Assembly: GCA_902791215.1 (NCBI GenBank)
Contig: CADAUZ010000039.1
Coordinates: 1 to 33,350, forward strand
Source of the DNA: Oscillospiraceae bacterium
GTDB lineage: Bacteria; Bacillota; Clostridia; Oscillospirales; Oscillospiraceae
DNA length: 33,350 nt
Reading direction: 5' to 3'
Positions 8,527 to 16,831 of this stretch are shown here, piece after piece (the stretch's first letter is position 1; every line of letters starts with the position of its first letter). A program made the translations under genes and the position numbers. The notes below the pieces were generated by a model. It saw nothing but the letters and a program-made list of their open reading frames with translations, was not told the DNA's origin and ran no database searches.

Positions 8527-10479
8527 TCAGCAAAGCTGCGCGCCGGCGGGGACGGAGTCGTCAAGCATGATGAGGTGCAGCTCCTCCTTACCGTCCACCT
8601 CGCGCACGGCGGACAACAGCATGCCGTTGGACATCTGGCCCATCATCTTGCGCGGGGGCAGGTTGAGGATCGCGACCACGGTCTTGCCCACCAGGTCCTC
8701 GGGCTCATAGAACTTGTGAATGCCGGAGAGGATCTGGCGCGGGGTGCCGCTGCCGTCGTCGAGCTGGAATTTCAATAATTTTTCGCTCTTTTTAACGGCT
8801 TCGCAAGACAAAACCTTGCACACGCGCATGTCGCACTTGGCAAACTCGTCGATGCTCACGTCGGGCAGGACGGGATTGACCTTGATCTGGGGGCCCTTGG
8901 CGGCCTTCTCGGCCTGCTCCAGCTCCTCGAGCATCTTGGCCGCGTCGATGCGGGGGAAGAGGGTCTCGCCCTTGTGGACCTCGACATCGGCGGGCAGGGC
9001 GCCGTAGCTGCAGGCGGCGTCCCAGGTGCGCAGAGCTTCACCTGCGCCGATCTGGTCGAAGGCCTTGGCGCAGCTTTCGGGGATGAAGGGCGTGAGCATC
9101 ACGAGGGAAACGCGCAGGGCCTCGAGAAGGTTATACATGACGGTGGCAAGACGCGCCTTCTTCGCCTCGTCCTTGGCGAGAATCCAGGGGGCCGTCTCGT
9201 CGATATACTTGTTGGCGCGCTGGATGAGCTTGAATATCTCCTCCAGGGCAAGGTGCGGCTGGAAGGCGTCCATCTGGGCGGCGTACTTTTCGGGGGCGGC
9301 CTTGATCATGGAGACGAGCTCGTCGTCCAGGGCGTCAGCCTCGCGCTCCGCGGGGAGCTTGCCGCCGAAGTACTTCTCCACCATGGCGGTGGTGCGGGAG
9401 ACGAGATTGCCGAGGTCGTTTGCAAGGTCGGTATTGATCGTGGAGATCAAGAGCTCATTGGAGAAGTTGCCGTCGGAGCCGAAGGGGAAGGTGCGCAGCA
9501 GGAAGAAGCGCAGCGCGTCCACACCGAACTTGTCCGCCAGCACGTAGGGGTCCACCACGTTGCCCTTGGACTTGGACATCTTGCCGCCGTCGATGACGAG
9601 CCAGCCGTGGCCGTAGACCTTCTTGGGCATGGGCTCGCCGAGGCTCATGAGCATGGCGGGCCAGATGATGGAGTGGAAGCGGACGATCTCCTTGCCAACG
9701 ATGTGCACGGCCGGCCAGTACTTCTTGTAATCGTCGTAGCGGTCATTCATGTAGCCGAGGGCGGTGATGTAGTTGGACAGGGCGTCCACCCACACATAGA
9801 CCACATGGCCCGGGTCGAAGTCCACGGGCACGCCCCAGGAGAAGCTGGTGCGGGAGACGCACAGGTCCTCCAGGCCCGGCTTGATGAAGTTGTTGATCAT
9901 CTCGTTGACGCGGGAGGCGGGCTCGAGGAAGTCCCCGGTCTCCAGCAGCTCCTGCACGGGCTTTGCGTATTTGGAGAGACGGAAGAAGTAGGCCTCCTCC
10001 TCGGCGTCATGGACGGGACGGCCGCAGTCGGGGCACATGCCGTTTACAAGCTGGCTCTCGGTCCAGAAGCTCTCGCAGGGGGTGCAGTATTTGCCCTTGT
10101 AGGAGCCCTTGTAGATGTCGCCTTTATCGTACATCTTCTTGAAAATGCGTTGGATGGACTGGACGTGGTAATCGTCGGTGGTGCGGATGAAGCGGTCGTT
10201 GGAGATGTTCATCAGCTTCCACAGGTCCAGGATGCCGCCCTCGCCCTCGACGATGCGGTCGACGAACTCCTTGGGGGTGATGCCGGCGGCCTTGGCCTTC
10301 TCTTCGATCTTCTGGCCGTGCTCGTCGGTGCCGGTGAGGAACATCACGTCATAGCCGCGCAGTCTCTTGTAGCGGGCAAAGGCGTCGGTGGCGACGGTGC
10401 AGTAGGTGTGGCCGATGTGCAGCTTGTCCGAGGGGTAGTAGATGGGGGTCGTGATGTAAAAGGTCGGTTTGTTTTCCAT
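8527..10479 (-). CDS. metG: Methionyl-tRNA synthetase
   Basis: MetG charges tRNA-Met with methionine. The 650-residue class I synthetase has the HIGH motif at residues 21-24 (KLHIGHTYC), a zinc knuckle near 130-150 (CTPC...CPDCG) and KMSKS at 300-304. The anticodon-binding helical domain follows, and residues about 545-650 form a C-terminal OB-fold tRNA-binding domain (EFAKCDMRVCKVL...PPRKMMGQMSNGM) used for dimerisation and tRNA capture. A GGAGAG sequence lies just upstream of the ATG. It is the last gene of the leftward block, 66 bases after the VanW gene. Confidence 0.97.
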   Translation of the reverse strand: MENKPTFYITTPIYYPSDKLHIGHTYCTVATDAFARYKRLRGYDVMFLTGTDEHGQKIEEKAKAAGITPKEFVDRIVEGEGGILDLWKLMNISNDRFIRTTDDYHVQSIQRIFKKMYDKGDIYKGSYKGKYCTPCESFWTESQLVNGMCPDCGRPVHDAEEEAYFFRLSKYAKPVQELLETGDFLEPASRVNEMINNFIKPGLEDLCVSRTSFSWGVPVDFDPGHVVYVWVDALSNYITALGYMNDRYDDYKKYWPAVHIVGKEIVRFHSIIWPAMLMSLGEPMPKKVYGHGWLVIDGGKMSKSKGNVVDPYVLADKFGVDALRFFLLRTFPFGSDGNFSNELLISTINTDLANDLGNLVSRTTAMVEKYFGGKLPAEREADALDDELVSMIKAAPEKYAAQMDAFQPHLALEEIFKLIQRANKYIDETAPWILAKDEAKKARLATVMYNLLEALRVSLVMLTPFIPESCAKAFDQIGAGEALRTWDAACSYGALPADVEVHKGETLFPRIDAAKMLEELEQAEKAAKGPQIKVNPVLPDVSIDEFAKCDMRVCKVLSCEAVKKSEKLLKFQLDDGSGTPRQILSGIHKFYEPEDLVGKTVVAILNLPPRKMMGQMSNGMLLSAVREVDGKEELHLIMLDDSVPAGAQLC

Positions 10480-10509
10480 GCTCTTCTCTCCTGTATGCGT
10501 AATTCTTTA

Positions 10510-10535
10510 TCATTCTCGGCGTCAGCGAAGAATGA
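10510..10535. repeat. Short inverted repeat between metG and the VanW gene
   Basis: TCATTCTCG (10510-10518) and CGAAGAATGA (10526-10535) form an imperfect hairpin. The core wording (TTCGCT.../AGCGAAGAAT) recurs at about 20352-20426, so this is probably a short copy of a dispersed intergenic repeat. No T-run follows on the minus strand, so it is unlikely to stop transcription into metG. Confidence 0.4.
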
Positions 10536-10545
10536 CAGGCTGGAT

Positions 10546-12183
10546 TTACAGATAAAGGTCCTTCTCCTGGGGCTTGTCGTTGTTGAAGGCGTCGCTCAGG
10601 CGCTTGTCCACGCCCTTGGGCCACTCGATGTTTTCATCGTGGAAGTAGTAGACGCCGGAGTTTGCGCGCGAGGTATCGAGGTAGTTGCCGTCCAGATCGT
10701 ACATGTCGCTGTAGGTGGTGACGCTGTTGCCGATCTGCACATCCGTGTACTCGCTGTCGTACACCGGTTCGACCACCGTGCGCAGCTGTACCTTGATGCC
10801 GTCAAAGTCCGTGCCCCAGAGCTCCACCACGAGGGAGCTTTCATCCTCGTTGAGGTAGGCCGCAATCTTGACGGGCAGCTCCCGATCGTTGCGGAACTTG
10901 AAGTCCGGCCCGCCCCAGCTGACCGTGGCGTCCATGCCGTAGTCAAGGTAGCCCACCTTGAAGTAGTGGTTGGTGCGGGAGAGGATCTTCATGCGGGCGT
11001 AGAGCGAGGCGCTGTAGAGGGTAGAGGACACCTGGCAGATGCCGCCGCCGAGCTCAGGCACCACCTGGCCGTCGGAATAGGCGTCGGCGTACTGGAAGCC
11101 CGCCTCCTCGGTGCGTTTGCCGACAACCTCGTTGTACGAAAAGGTCTCGCCCGGAAGGAGGATCAGCCCGTCAAGCTTTGCCGCCGCGAGGCGGATGTTG
11201 TTGATGCGCTCGGCGGTGGAGCCCGCATAGTAGGTCATCTGCGCGCCCAGCAGGTCGCGGAACAGCAGCTCCTTGAGCTGTGCTGCCGTAAACTCGGGCT
11301 GGGTCATGGTCAGCGGGATGATGACCTGCTCGCCGATGTTGGCATTGCGCCAGAGCTGCACAGCCTCCTCCACGCCGAAGGACACGCCCACGGTCTCGGG
11401 CATGACCTCGAAGGTCTCGGAGTACCAGGCGTTGGCAGGCTCGACCGCGACCTCGGCATAGATCTGCTCGAAGTTCGGCATCGCAGGCTCGCGCAGGAGC
11501 GTTTCATAACGGATCGCCTGCTCGCCCGAACGCAGGGCCGTTTCGATGGCCTTGTACAGACCGTCGGTATCGAGCTCCACGCCGCCCGCGCCCTTGTAGA
11601 GCGTGAGACGCGCGTTTTCCAGATCGGCGGCGTAGGCGGGGCGGTTGAGGTTCGTGTTCAGCGCCCGGATGCCCTCGTCCATGCAGGAGCGGATATACGC
11701 CTCGTCCAGAGGCATTTGCTCCATCTCGATGGTCGTGGGGGCAAGGCGGCTCTTCACCGCGGCCCAGAGGTTTGCGAACACATTTGTGCCGTGGCCCGGG
11801 GCATAGGCGAGATCCACCGCGGCCTCCCGGCTCAGTACCGCGCCGGAGCGCAGGTAATCCACCCAGAAGCCCGCGCCAGCAGGCAGGGAAACAGCTAAGC
11901 TCTCGCCCGCGTGGGCGTCAAAGCCCGCCTGGCGCAGAGCGTCGCTCGCTTCCTCGCGCGTCATACCGCCCACGAGCACATTGCCCACATAGGTGTTGGG
12001 CAGGATGTGCTTGTCCACGGACACTTTATAGCCCCAGACGCCCGCGCCGCATACCAGCAGCGCCGCCGTCAGCAGCACGATCACCAGCGTCACCAGCGCG
12101 CGCCTGAGGGGATTGCGCTTCGGCTTTTTCTTCGGGGCGCTCTCGTTTTTGTTGTTCAGCAGCTTGTCAAAGTTGTCGCTCAT
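10546..12183 (-). CDS. VanW-domain membrane-anchored protein
   Basis: The 545-residue product has a basic cytoplasmic N-terminus (KKKPKRNPLRR), one membrane segment at about residues 30-52 (ALVTLVIVLLTAALLVCGAG) and a large outer part. Residues about 60-260 hold repeats of the peptidoglycan-binding type often paired with VanW (GNVLVGGMTREEASDAL; a second copy near 230). Residues about 330-440 are the VanW domain: PGETFSYNEVVGKRTEEAGF, GGGICQVSSTLY, TNHYFKVGY. VanW proteins are found near some vancomycin-resistance genes but most are chromosomal cell-wall proteins of unknown activity. The start codon overlaps the hemW stop (ATGA). Confidence 0.85.
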   Translation of the reverse strand: MSDNFDKLLNNKNESAPKKKPKRNPLRRALVTLVIVLLTAALLVCGAGVWGYKVSVDKHILPNTYVGNVLVGGMTREEASDALRQAGFDAHAGESLAVSLPAGAGFWVDYLRSGAVLSREAAVDLAYAPGHGTNVFANLWAAVKSRLAPTTIEMEQMPLDEAYIRSCMDEGIRALNTNLNRPAYAADLENARLTLYKGAGGVELDTDGLYKAIETALRSGEQAIRYETLLREPAMPNFEQIYAEVAVEPANAWYSETFEVMPETVGVSFGVEEAVQLWRNANIGEQVIIPLTMTQPEFTAAQLKELLFRDLLGAQMTYYAGSTAERINNIRLAAAKLDGLILLPGETFSYNEVVGKRTEEAGFQYADAYSDGQVVPELGGGICQVSSTLYSASLYARMKILSRTNHYFKVGYLDYGMDATVSWGGPDFKFRNDRELPVKIAAYLNEDESSLVVELWGTDFDGIKVQLRTVVEPVYDSEYTDVQIGNSVTTYSDMYDLDGNYLDTSRANSGVYYFHDENIEWPKGVDKRLSDAFNNDKPQEKDLYL

Positions 12184-13454
12184 GATTCCTCAGTCTTTTG
12201 TTTCTGTTGTTGATAGAGCTCGGCAAACAGCTCTTCCTCGCCCTTAGGCAGGTCCACCCGCTTTGCCGCGTACTCCGCGTCCTGAATCCAGGGTGCGCCC
12301 TCGATGCGGCCACTTGCCTGGGTCTCAAGCATAATGCCGATGAGGGTGTTGGAGATGAGAAAGCCCGGCACCGTGAAGGCGTAGCGGTCCTCGGTCTGCC
12401 GGACCCAGCCCTTCTCCTTGAAGGCCTCCAGCACCTGCCCGATGGGCCGCCAGTCGCACTGGGTACGCGTGACGTAATCGTAGCGGGAGATGCCGCGGGC
12501 GGTGCGCATGCCGAGCATGACGTACTCCACCGCGCGCTCGAGGGGGCTTATCTCCTCGTACTCGTCCACGATGCTCACCTTGCGGTGTACACCGGAGATA
12601 TACTCCCGCAGGTCCTTGATGTAGCTGTAGCGCACGTTTCCCACGCAGGAGTGGGCACCGGGGCCGAAGCTGATGTAGTCGTCCATGTTCCAGTATTTGA
12701 GGTTATGGCGCGACTCAAAGCCCGGGGCGGAGAAGTTGGAGATCTCGTACTGCTTGTAGCCGTAGCGCTCCAGCATTTCAACGGCGTAGGAGTACATGTC
12801 GGCCTGCTCGTCGTCGTCCGGGAGAATAGGGGAGTCTTTGTATTCCCGGTACATCCTCGTACCCGGTTCCAATTTCAGCCCGTAGCAGGAGATGTGCTCG
12901 GGGTGCATCTCGACGATCTTGGCCAGGGTGTCGGCCCAGTCCCGCCGTGTCTGGCTGGGCAGGCCGTACATGAGGTCGAGGCTGATGTTGTCAAAGCCCG
13001 CCTCCCGAGCGTCCCGGAAGGCCTTCTGGGCCTGCTGGAAGCTGTGCCGCCGTCCGATGAGTTTCAATAAGTTGTTGTCCGTGGCCTGGACGCCGATGGA
13101 AATGCGGTTGACCCCCTCCTGCCGCAGCAGCTTCAGGGCCGCGGGGCTCAAGGAATCGGGGTTGCACTCCACGCTGATCTCACCGTCGAGGCGCACATTG
13201 CCGTTGAGCTTGAGCTGGTCAAGGATCTGCACCAGGCGGTCGGCCCCATAGAAGCTGGGCGTGCCGCCGCCGAAGTAGATGGAATCCACCTCATAGCTCT
13301 TGATGGAGTGGGACGATTCCCGTATATGCTCGATCAGCGCCTTCTGGTACTCCGGCATCAGATGGTCGCAGCCGGACAGCGAATAAAAATCGCAGTAGCT
13401 GCACTTCGAGGCACAGAAGGGGATATGAATATAGATGCCGAGTCTTGGTCTCAT
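12180..13454 (-). CDS. hemW: Radical SAM heme chaperone HemW / coproporphyrinogen oxidase-like protein
   Basis: HemW binds heme and inserts it into target proteins; it belongs to the HemN-like radical SAM family. The 424-residue protein has the iron-sulfur motif CX3CX2C at C14, C18 and C21 (IHIPFCASKCSYCDF), then YFGGGTPSF, NPDS, RISIGVQ and GLPSQT, the usual order. A C-terminal HemN-type domain occupies about residues 310-410. I chose the ATG at 13454, preceded by a GGAG Shine-Dalgarno; the frame continues about 42 codons further into an intergenic repeat, which I exclude. HemW proteins are often misnamed coproporphyrinogen oxidase; the spacing here fits HemW. No other heme genes lie nearby. 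Confidence 0.88.
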   Translation of the reverse strand: MRPRLGIYIHIPFCASKCSYCDFYSLSGCDHLMPEYQKALIEHIRESSHSIKSYEVDSIYFGGGTPSFYGADRLVQILDQLKLNGNVRLDGEISVECNPDSLSPAALKLLRQEGVNRISIGVQATDNNLLKLIGRRHSFQQAQKAFRDAREAGFDNISLDLMYGLPSQTRRDWADTLAKIVEMHPEHISCYGLKLEPGTRMYREYKDSPILPDDDEQADMYSYAVEMLERYGYKQYEISNFSAPGFESRHNLKYWNMDDYISFGPGAHSCVGNVRYSYIKDLREYISGVHRKVSIVDEYEEISPLERAVEYVMLGMRTARGISRYDYVTRTQCDWRPIGQVLEAFKEKGWVRQTEDRYAFTVPGFLISNTLIGIMLETQASGRIEGAPWIQDAEYAAKRVDLPKGEEELFAELYQQQKQKTEES

Positions 13455-13480
13455 CAATTTCTCCAGCCTGTTTACTGCCC

Positions 13481-13593
13481 GTAGGGGAGGGGCTTGCCCC
13501 TCCCGGCGGGTTGACTTGTATTCTGCGAATGCGCCGGGGCGAATACGTATAATGAAAACCGTTCTGCGAGGGAGGGGCAAGCCCCTCCCCTAC
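13481..13593. repeat. 113-bp REP-doublet (REPIN/MITE-like) element
   Basis: The ends are a perfect 24-base inverted repeat (13481-13504 and 13570-13593). Each arm is itself a hairpin of GGGAGGGGC / GCCCCTCCC with a TT or AA centre. Between them are about 65 bases with no reading frame. Two palindromic REP units in opposite orientation is the arrangement of a REPIN. The beginning GTAGGGG and the CCCGGCGG stretch also occur in the repeat at 18678-18705, next to a transposase remnant of the type that moves REPs. It lies between the divergently placed ends of hemW (start) and htpG (end). Confidence 0.75.
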
Positions 13594-13617
13594 AGAGAAG
13601 TGTGAGAAAAATGCCTC

Positions 13618-15531
13618 TTAAAACAGCTCCGCGACCTCGCTGACGAACGCGGCGGGGTCTTCGATCTCGGCGCCCGCCAGCAGCTCGGCGAGTCTCGCAA
13701 GGATCAGGGACATGCTCTTGGCCTTGTCCTTGTCGCCGGCCTCCCAGGCGGCCTTGAGCGCCTCGACGGCCTTGTGCTCACCGTTGAGCTCGAGGACTCT
13801 GGTGGCGCGGATATTGCGCATTTCGGGGCTGGGGCCGCGGCGGAAGTATTTCTCCATCTCGAGGGTAAGCCCGCCCTCGGTGGTCAGGCAGCAGGGCTGG
13901 GAGGCGAGCTTGCGGCTCAAACGCACCTTGCTCACCGCGTCGCCCACGGATTCCTTGACGAAATCGAGGAACTCCTTGTTCTCAATGTCGCGCTCCTCGG
14001 CGGCCTTCTTCTCCTCCTCGGTGTCGAAGCCGAGGTCATCGGTCACCACGTTGCAGAAGCTCTTGCCGTCCTGATCGTGCAGGGCCTCCAGCACCATCTC
14101 GTCGATGGGCGTGGTCAGGCACAGGATCTCATAGCCGCGGGAGCGGACTTCTTCGCACTGGGGCAGGCTGAGGGCGTGCTTTACCGAGTCGGAGCTTGCG
14201 TAGTAGATGCTCTTCTGGCTCTCGGGCATGTTTTCCACATACTCCTTGAGAGTCATCTGGTGATCCTCGGAGGTGTAGAAGATCAGCAGGTCGCGCAGGA
14301 AATCCTTGTAGCGGCCGTACTCGTCGCAGATGCCGCACTTGATGTGCACGCCGTAGTTGCGGAAGAACTCCTCGTACTTGGGGCGGTCTTCTTTCATAAG
14401 TTTCTCAAGCTCGCCCTTGATGCGCTTTTCAATGTTCTGGCCCATGATCTTGAGCTGGCGGTCGTGCTGCAGGAGCTCTCTGGAGATGTTCAGGGACAGG
14501 TCGGGGGAGTCCACAACGCCCTTGACGAACTCAAAGTAGTCGTGTACCAGCTTGTCGCACTCCTCCATGATCATGACGCCGTTGGAGTAGAGGGTGATGC
14601 CGCCCTTGGTCTCGCCGTAGAACTGGCTGCCGTGCTCCTCGCCGGGGACAAAGAGCATGGCCTTGTAGCTGACCTGGCCCTCGGCGTTGATGCGCACCAG
14701 GGCGCAGGGATCCTTCACATCGTGGTGCTTTTCCTTGTACCAGGCGATGCAGTCGTCGTCCGTGACTTCGCTCTTGGAACGCTGCCAAATGGGGACCATG
14801 GAGTTGATGGTCTCTTCCTGCTTGACGGTGCGGTAAGCCATCTTGGGGCTGCCGTCGTCGTTCTTCTCTTCGGTCTCGTAGCTCTCGCTGCGCTCGACCT
14901 CCATGATGATGGGCCAGCGCACATAGTCGGAGTATTTCTTGATAAGGGCACGGAGCTTCCAGGTTTCGAGGAAGCTGCCGTAGATCTCTTCTTCGCTGTC
15001 GGGCTTGATGTGCATGATGACCTCGGTGCCGACGTTCTCGCGGTCGATCTCCGTCACGGTGTAGCCGTCGGCGCCGCTGGATTCCCACTTGACGCCCTTC
15101 TCCTCGCCGTACTTGCGGGTGAGGACGGTGACCTTGTCGGCCACCATGAAGGCGGAGTAAAAGCCAACGCCGAACTGACCGATGATGCTCAGGTCCTCGG
15201 CCTTGGAGCTGTCCATCTCGGCCTTGAAGGCGCCCGAGCCGGACTTGGCGATGACGCCGAGGTTGTTCTCCGCTTCCTGCATGCTCATGCCGATGCCGTT
15301 ATCCTTGACGGTGATGGTGCGCGCGTCCTTGTCGGCGCTTACATCGATGCGGAAATCGGCCCGGTCAAGACCCACCTGCTCGTCCGTCAGGGACAGGTAG
15401 CAGAGCTTGTCGATGGCGTCGGAGGCGTTGGAGATGATCTCACGCAGGAAGATCTCCTTGTTGGTGTATATGGAGTTGATCATCAGATCAAGGAGCCGTT
15501 TGGATTCTGCTTTGAATTGTTTCTTAGACAT
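13618..15531 (-). CDS. htpG: Hsp90-family molecular chaperone HtpG
   Basis: HtpG is the bacterial Hsp90, an ATP-driven dimeric chaperone of the cytoplasm. The 637-residue protein has the GHKL ATPase domain first: IFLREIISNASDAIDKL (about residues 28-44), VKDNGIGMS (75-83), GVIAKSGSGAF and IGQFGVGFYSAFMVADKV (about 117-135). The middle domain contains GVVDSPDLSLNISRELLQ with the conserved catalytic arginine. The C-terminal dimerisation domain runs to the end. It is transcribed alone from the promoter at 15576-15603. Confidence 0.97.
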   Translation of the reverse strand: MSKKQFKAESKRLLDLMINSIYTNKEIFLREIISNASDAIDKLCYLSLTDEQVGLDRADFRIDVSADKDARTITVKDNGIGMSMQEAENNLGVIAKSGSGAFKAEMDSSKAEDLSIIGQFGVGFYSAFMVADKVTVLTRKYGEEKGVKWESSGADGYTVTEIDRENVGTEVIMHIKPDSEEEIYGSFLETWKLRALIKKYSDYVRWPIIMEVERSESYETEEKNDDGSPKMAYRTVKQEETINSMVPIWQRSKSEVTDDDCIAWYKEKHHDVKDPCALVRINAEGQVSYKAMLFVPGEEHGSQFYGETKGGITLYSNGVMIMEECDKLVHDYFEFVKGVVDSPDLSLNISRELLQHDRQLKIMGQNIEKRIKGELEKLMKEDRPKYEEFFRNYGVHIKCGICDEYGRYKDFLRDLLIFYTSEDHQMTLKEYVENMPESQKSIYYASSDSVKHALSLPQCEEVRSRGYEILCLTTPIDEMVLEALHDQDGKSFCNVVTDDLGFDTEEEKKAAEERDIENKEFLDFVKESVGDAVSKVRLSRKLASQPCCLTTEGGLTLEMEKYFRRGPSPEMRNIRATRVLELNGEHKAVEALKAAWEAGDKDKAKSMSLILARLAELLAGAEIEDPAAFVSEVAELF

Positions 15532-15575
15532 TGCTGAATTGTCCTCCAGTTTCTATTATAATTCCGTAAAAATGA

Positions 15576-15603
15576 ATTATAGCACAATTCAACGGAATTT
15601 CAA
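15576..15603 (-). promoter_or_regulatory. Sigma-A promoter of htpG
   Basis: On the minus strand TTGAAA (15598-15603) and TATAAT (15576-15581) are 16 bases apart, about 45 bases before the htpG ATG. I see no CIRCE inverted repeat or CtsR site, so there is no visible sign of the two common Firmicutes heat-shock repressors. Confidence 0.7.
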
Positions 15604-15662
15604 CCGTCCGGAGAACCCGGCGAGCGGAATTTACCTTTTGATAACAAATCCTATAACAGCAA

Positions 15663-15686
15663 ATCCGGGGCGATGCCGCCCCGGAT
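15663..15686 (-). terminator. Hairpin downstream of the PAP2 gene
   Basis: ATCCGGGGC / GCCCCGGAT form a perfect 9-bp GC-rich stem 20 bases after the PAP2 stop codon (leftward). The tail on the minus strand (TTGCTGTTAT) is only moderately T-rich, so the terminator call is tentative. Confidence 0.55.
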
Positions 15687-15706
15687 CATGCTTTGACCGG
15701 CTTTGT

Positions 15707-16675
15707 TCAGTGCTTGCCCTGATAGCTGCCAGAGGATTTGCGTGCTGGTTTGCTGCCCTCGGGCAGAGCGTGGCGGCCGCCGGAGCGGGCAGTGCCGCCT
15801 GCCTTCTCCGCTGCGGGCTTGGGGCGCTCGGCCTGGGGCGCGGCCTCGGCAGCCTGGGTACGCGAAGCACGGCGCGGCTCGCTGGCGGGCTCCGCCGCCT
15901 TGGCCGGGGCTGCGCTGCGTTTGGAGGAATAGGTCTTCACGTCATCATCGGCGCCGACTTTCTCCTTGCGCTGCACGGGAGCCGCGTCCTTTTCCTTCTT
16001 GCCGATCAAAGGCAGATCGAAGGGCAGAATATCCCGGATGTCAAAATCCAGGATGAAGCCGAAGAACGGCACCTTCCTGCGGTTGCGGTTGAGGAAGCGG
16101 AAAATCAGCTGCGTGATGAACCAGGCCACAAAACCGGAGAAAATGCCGATGAGCAGCGCGGCGCATACGTCGCTGGGATAGTGGGCCATGAGGTAGGTGC
16201 GGGAGATCATCATGAGCAGCACGATCACCACCGAGGGGACGATCCACTTTTTGCCGCGCATGAGCGTGATGGCCGTCATGGCCGCCGCGCAGGCCGTCAC
16301 ATGGCCTGACGGGAAGGAGAAGCCGTCCTCCAGCGGGGAGCCGACCGCCATCCACCACAGCTCGTATTCCACCGAGCTTTCATAGGGACGGGGACGGGCG
16401 ATGGTATCCTTGAGGAGAATGTTGGTGATCAGCGCACCGCAGCACACCGCGCCGAAGATGCACACGCCGAGATCGCGCTTGGAAGCTGTCAGCATGAAAA
16501 TCAGCGCCAGCAAGAAAAAGGGCCAGCCCTTTTCACCCAGAAAGGTGATAATGCGCATCAGGGGCGTCAGGATAAAGCCGAGATGTTCGGCAAAGAAATG
16601 CTGAATGGACAAAAACAGGTGGTCAAAGCCCGCCAGGGACGTGTTGAGCCACGTTGCAGCCGGAGTCAGAAACAT
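15707..16675 (-). CDS. PAP2-family membrane phosphatase with long disordered tail
   Basis: The protein has the three PAP2 signature blocks in order: KDTIARPRP (K-x6-RP), PSGHVTACAA, and SRTYLMAHYPSD (SR-x5-H-x3-D). These make the active site of phosphatases that act on phosphatidic acid, phosphatidylglycerol phosphate or undecaprenyl pyrophosphate at the membrane. About five to six hydrophobic segments lie within residues 1-205. Residues about 235-322 are rich in Ala, Pro, Lys, Arg and Ser and probably disordered, which is unusual for PAP2 enzymes of this size. The ATG has a GAGGGA Shine-Dalgarno. Undecaprenyl-pyrophosphate recycling is a reasonable but unproven role. Confidence 0.87.
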   Translation of the reverse strand: MFLTPAATWLNTSLAGFDHLFLSIQHFFAEHLGFILTPLMRIITFLGEKGWPFFLLALIFMLTASKRDLGVCIFGAVCCGALITNILLKDTIARPRPYESSVEYELWWMAVGSPLEDGFSFPSGHVTACAAAMTAITLMRGKKWIVPSVVIVLLMMISRTYLMAHYPSDVCAALLIGIFSGFVAWFITQLIFRFLNRNRRKVPFFGFILDFDIRDILPFDLPLIGKKEKDAAPVQRKEKVGADDDVKTYSSKRSAAPAKAAEPASEPRRASRTQAAEAAPQAERPKPAAEKAGGTARSGGRHALPEGSKPARKSSGSYQGKH

Positions 16676-16708
16676 GAGGATTCCCTCTTTTCGTTACAGG
16701 TTGTTACC

Positions 16709-16737
16709 ACTATACAACATAATGTTACAAAATGCAA
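16709..16737 (-). promoter_or_regulatory. Promoter of the PAP2 gene
   Basis: TTGCAT (minus strand, 16732-16737) and TATAGT (16709-16714) are 17 bases apart. The surrounding sequence contains several TGTAAC/GTTACA copies in both orientations, which could be a regulator site. Confidence 0.65.
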
Positions 16738-16765
16738 GAGCTTTCCAAAGAAAAATCGCCGCCCA

Positions 16766-16794
16766 TTGTCAGAACGCCCGATTCGTGGTATCAT
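16766..16794 (+). promoter_or_regulatory. Promoter of the barnase-type ribonuclease gene
   Basis: TTGTCA (16766-16771) and TATCAT (16789-16794) are 17 bases apart, about 38 bases before the chosen ATG. It is back-to-back with the PAP2 promoter. Confidence 0.65.
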
Positions 16795-16831
16795 CTTATA
16801 CAATAAAGAATATGACAGGAGCTGTATGATT

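Noticed and set aside
8974-11898. 974-codon open frame on the plus strand
   Set aside because: It is the antisense of metG and the VanW gene; long mirror frames are common in GC-rich genes and its composition (Val, Gly, His, Ala rich) is not protein-like.
13774-15537. 587-codon open frame on the plus strand
   Set aside because: Antisense of htpG, rich in Val, Leu, Asp and His, with no recognisable domain.
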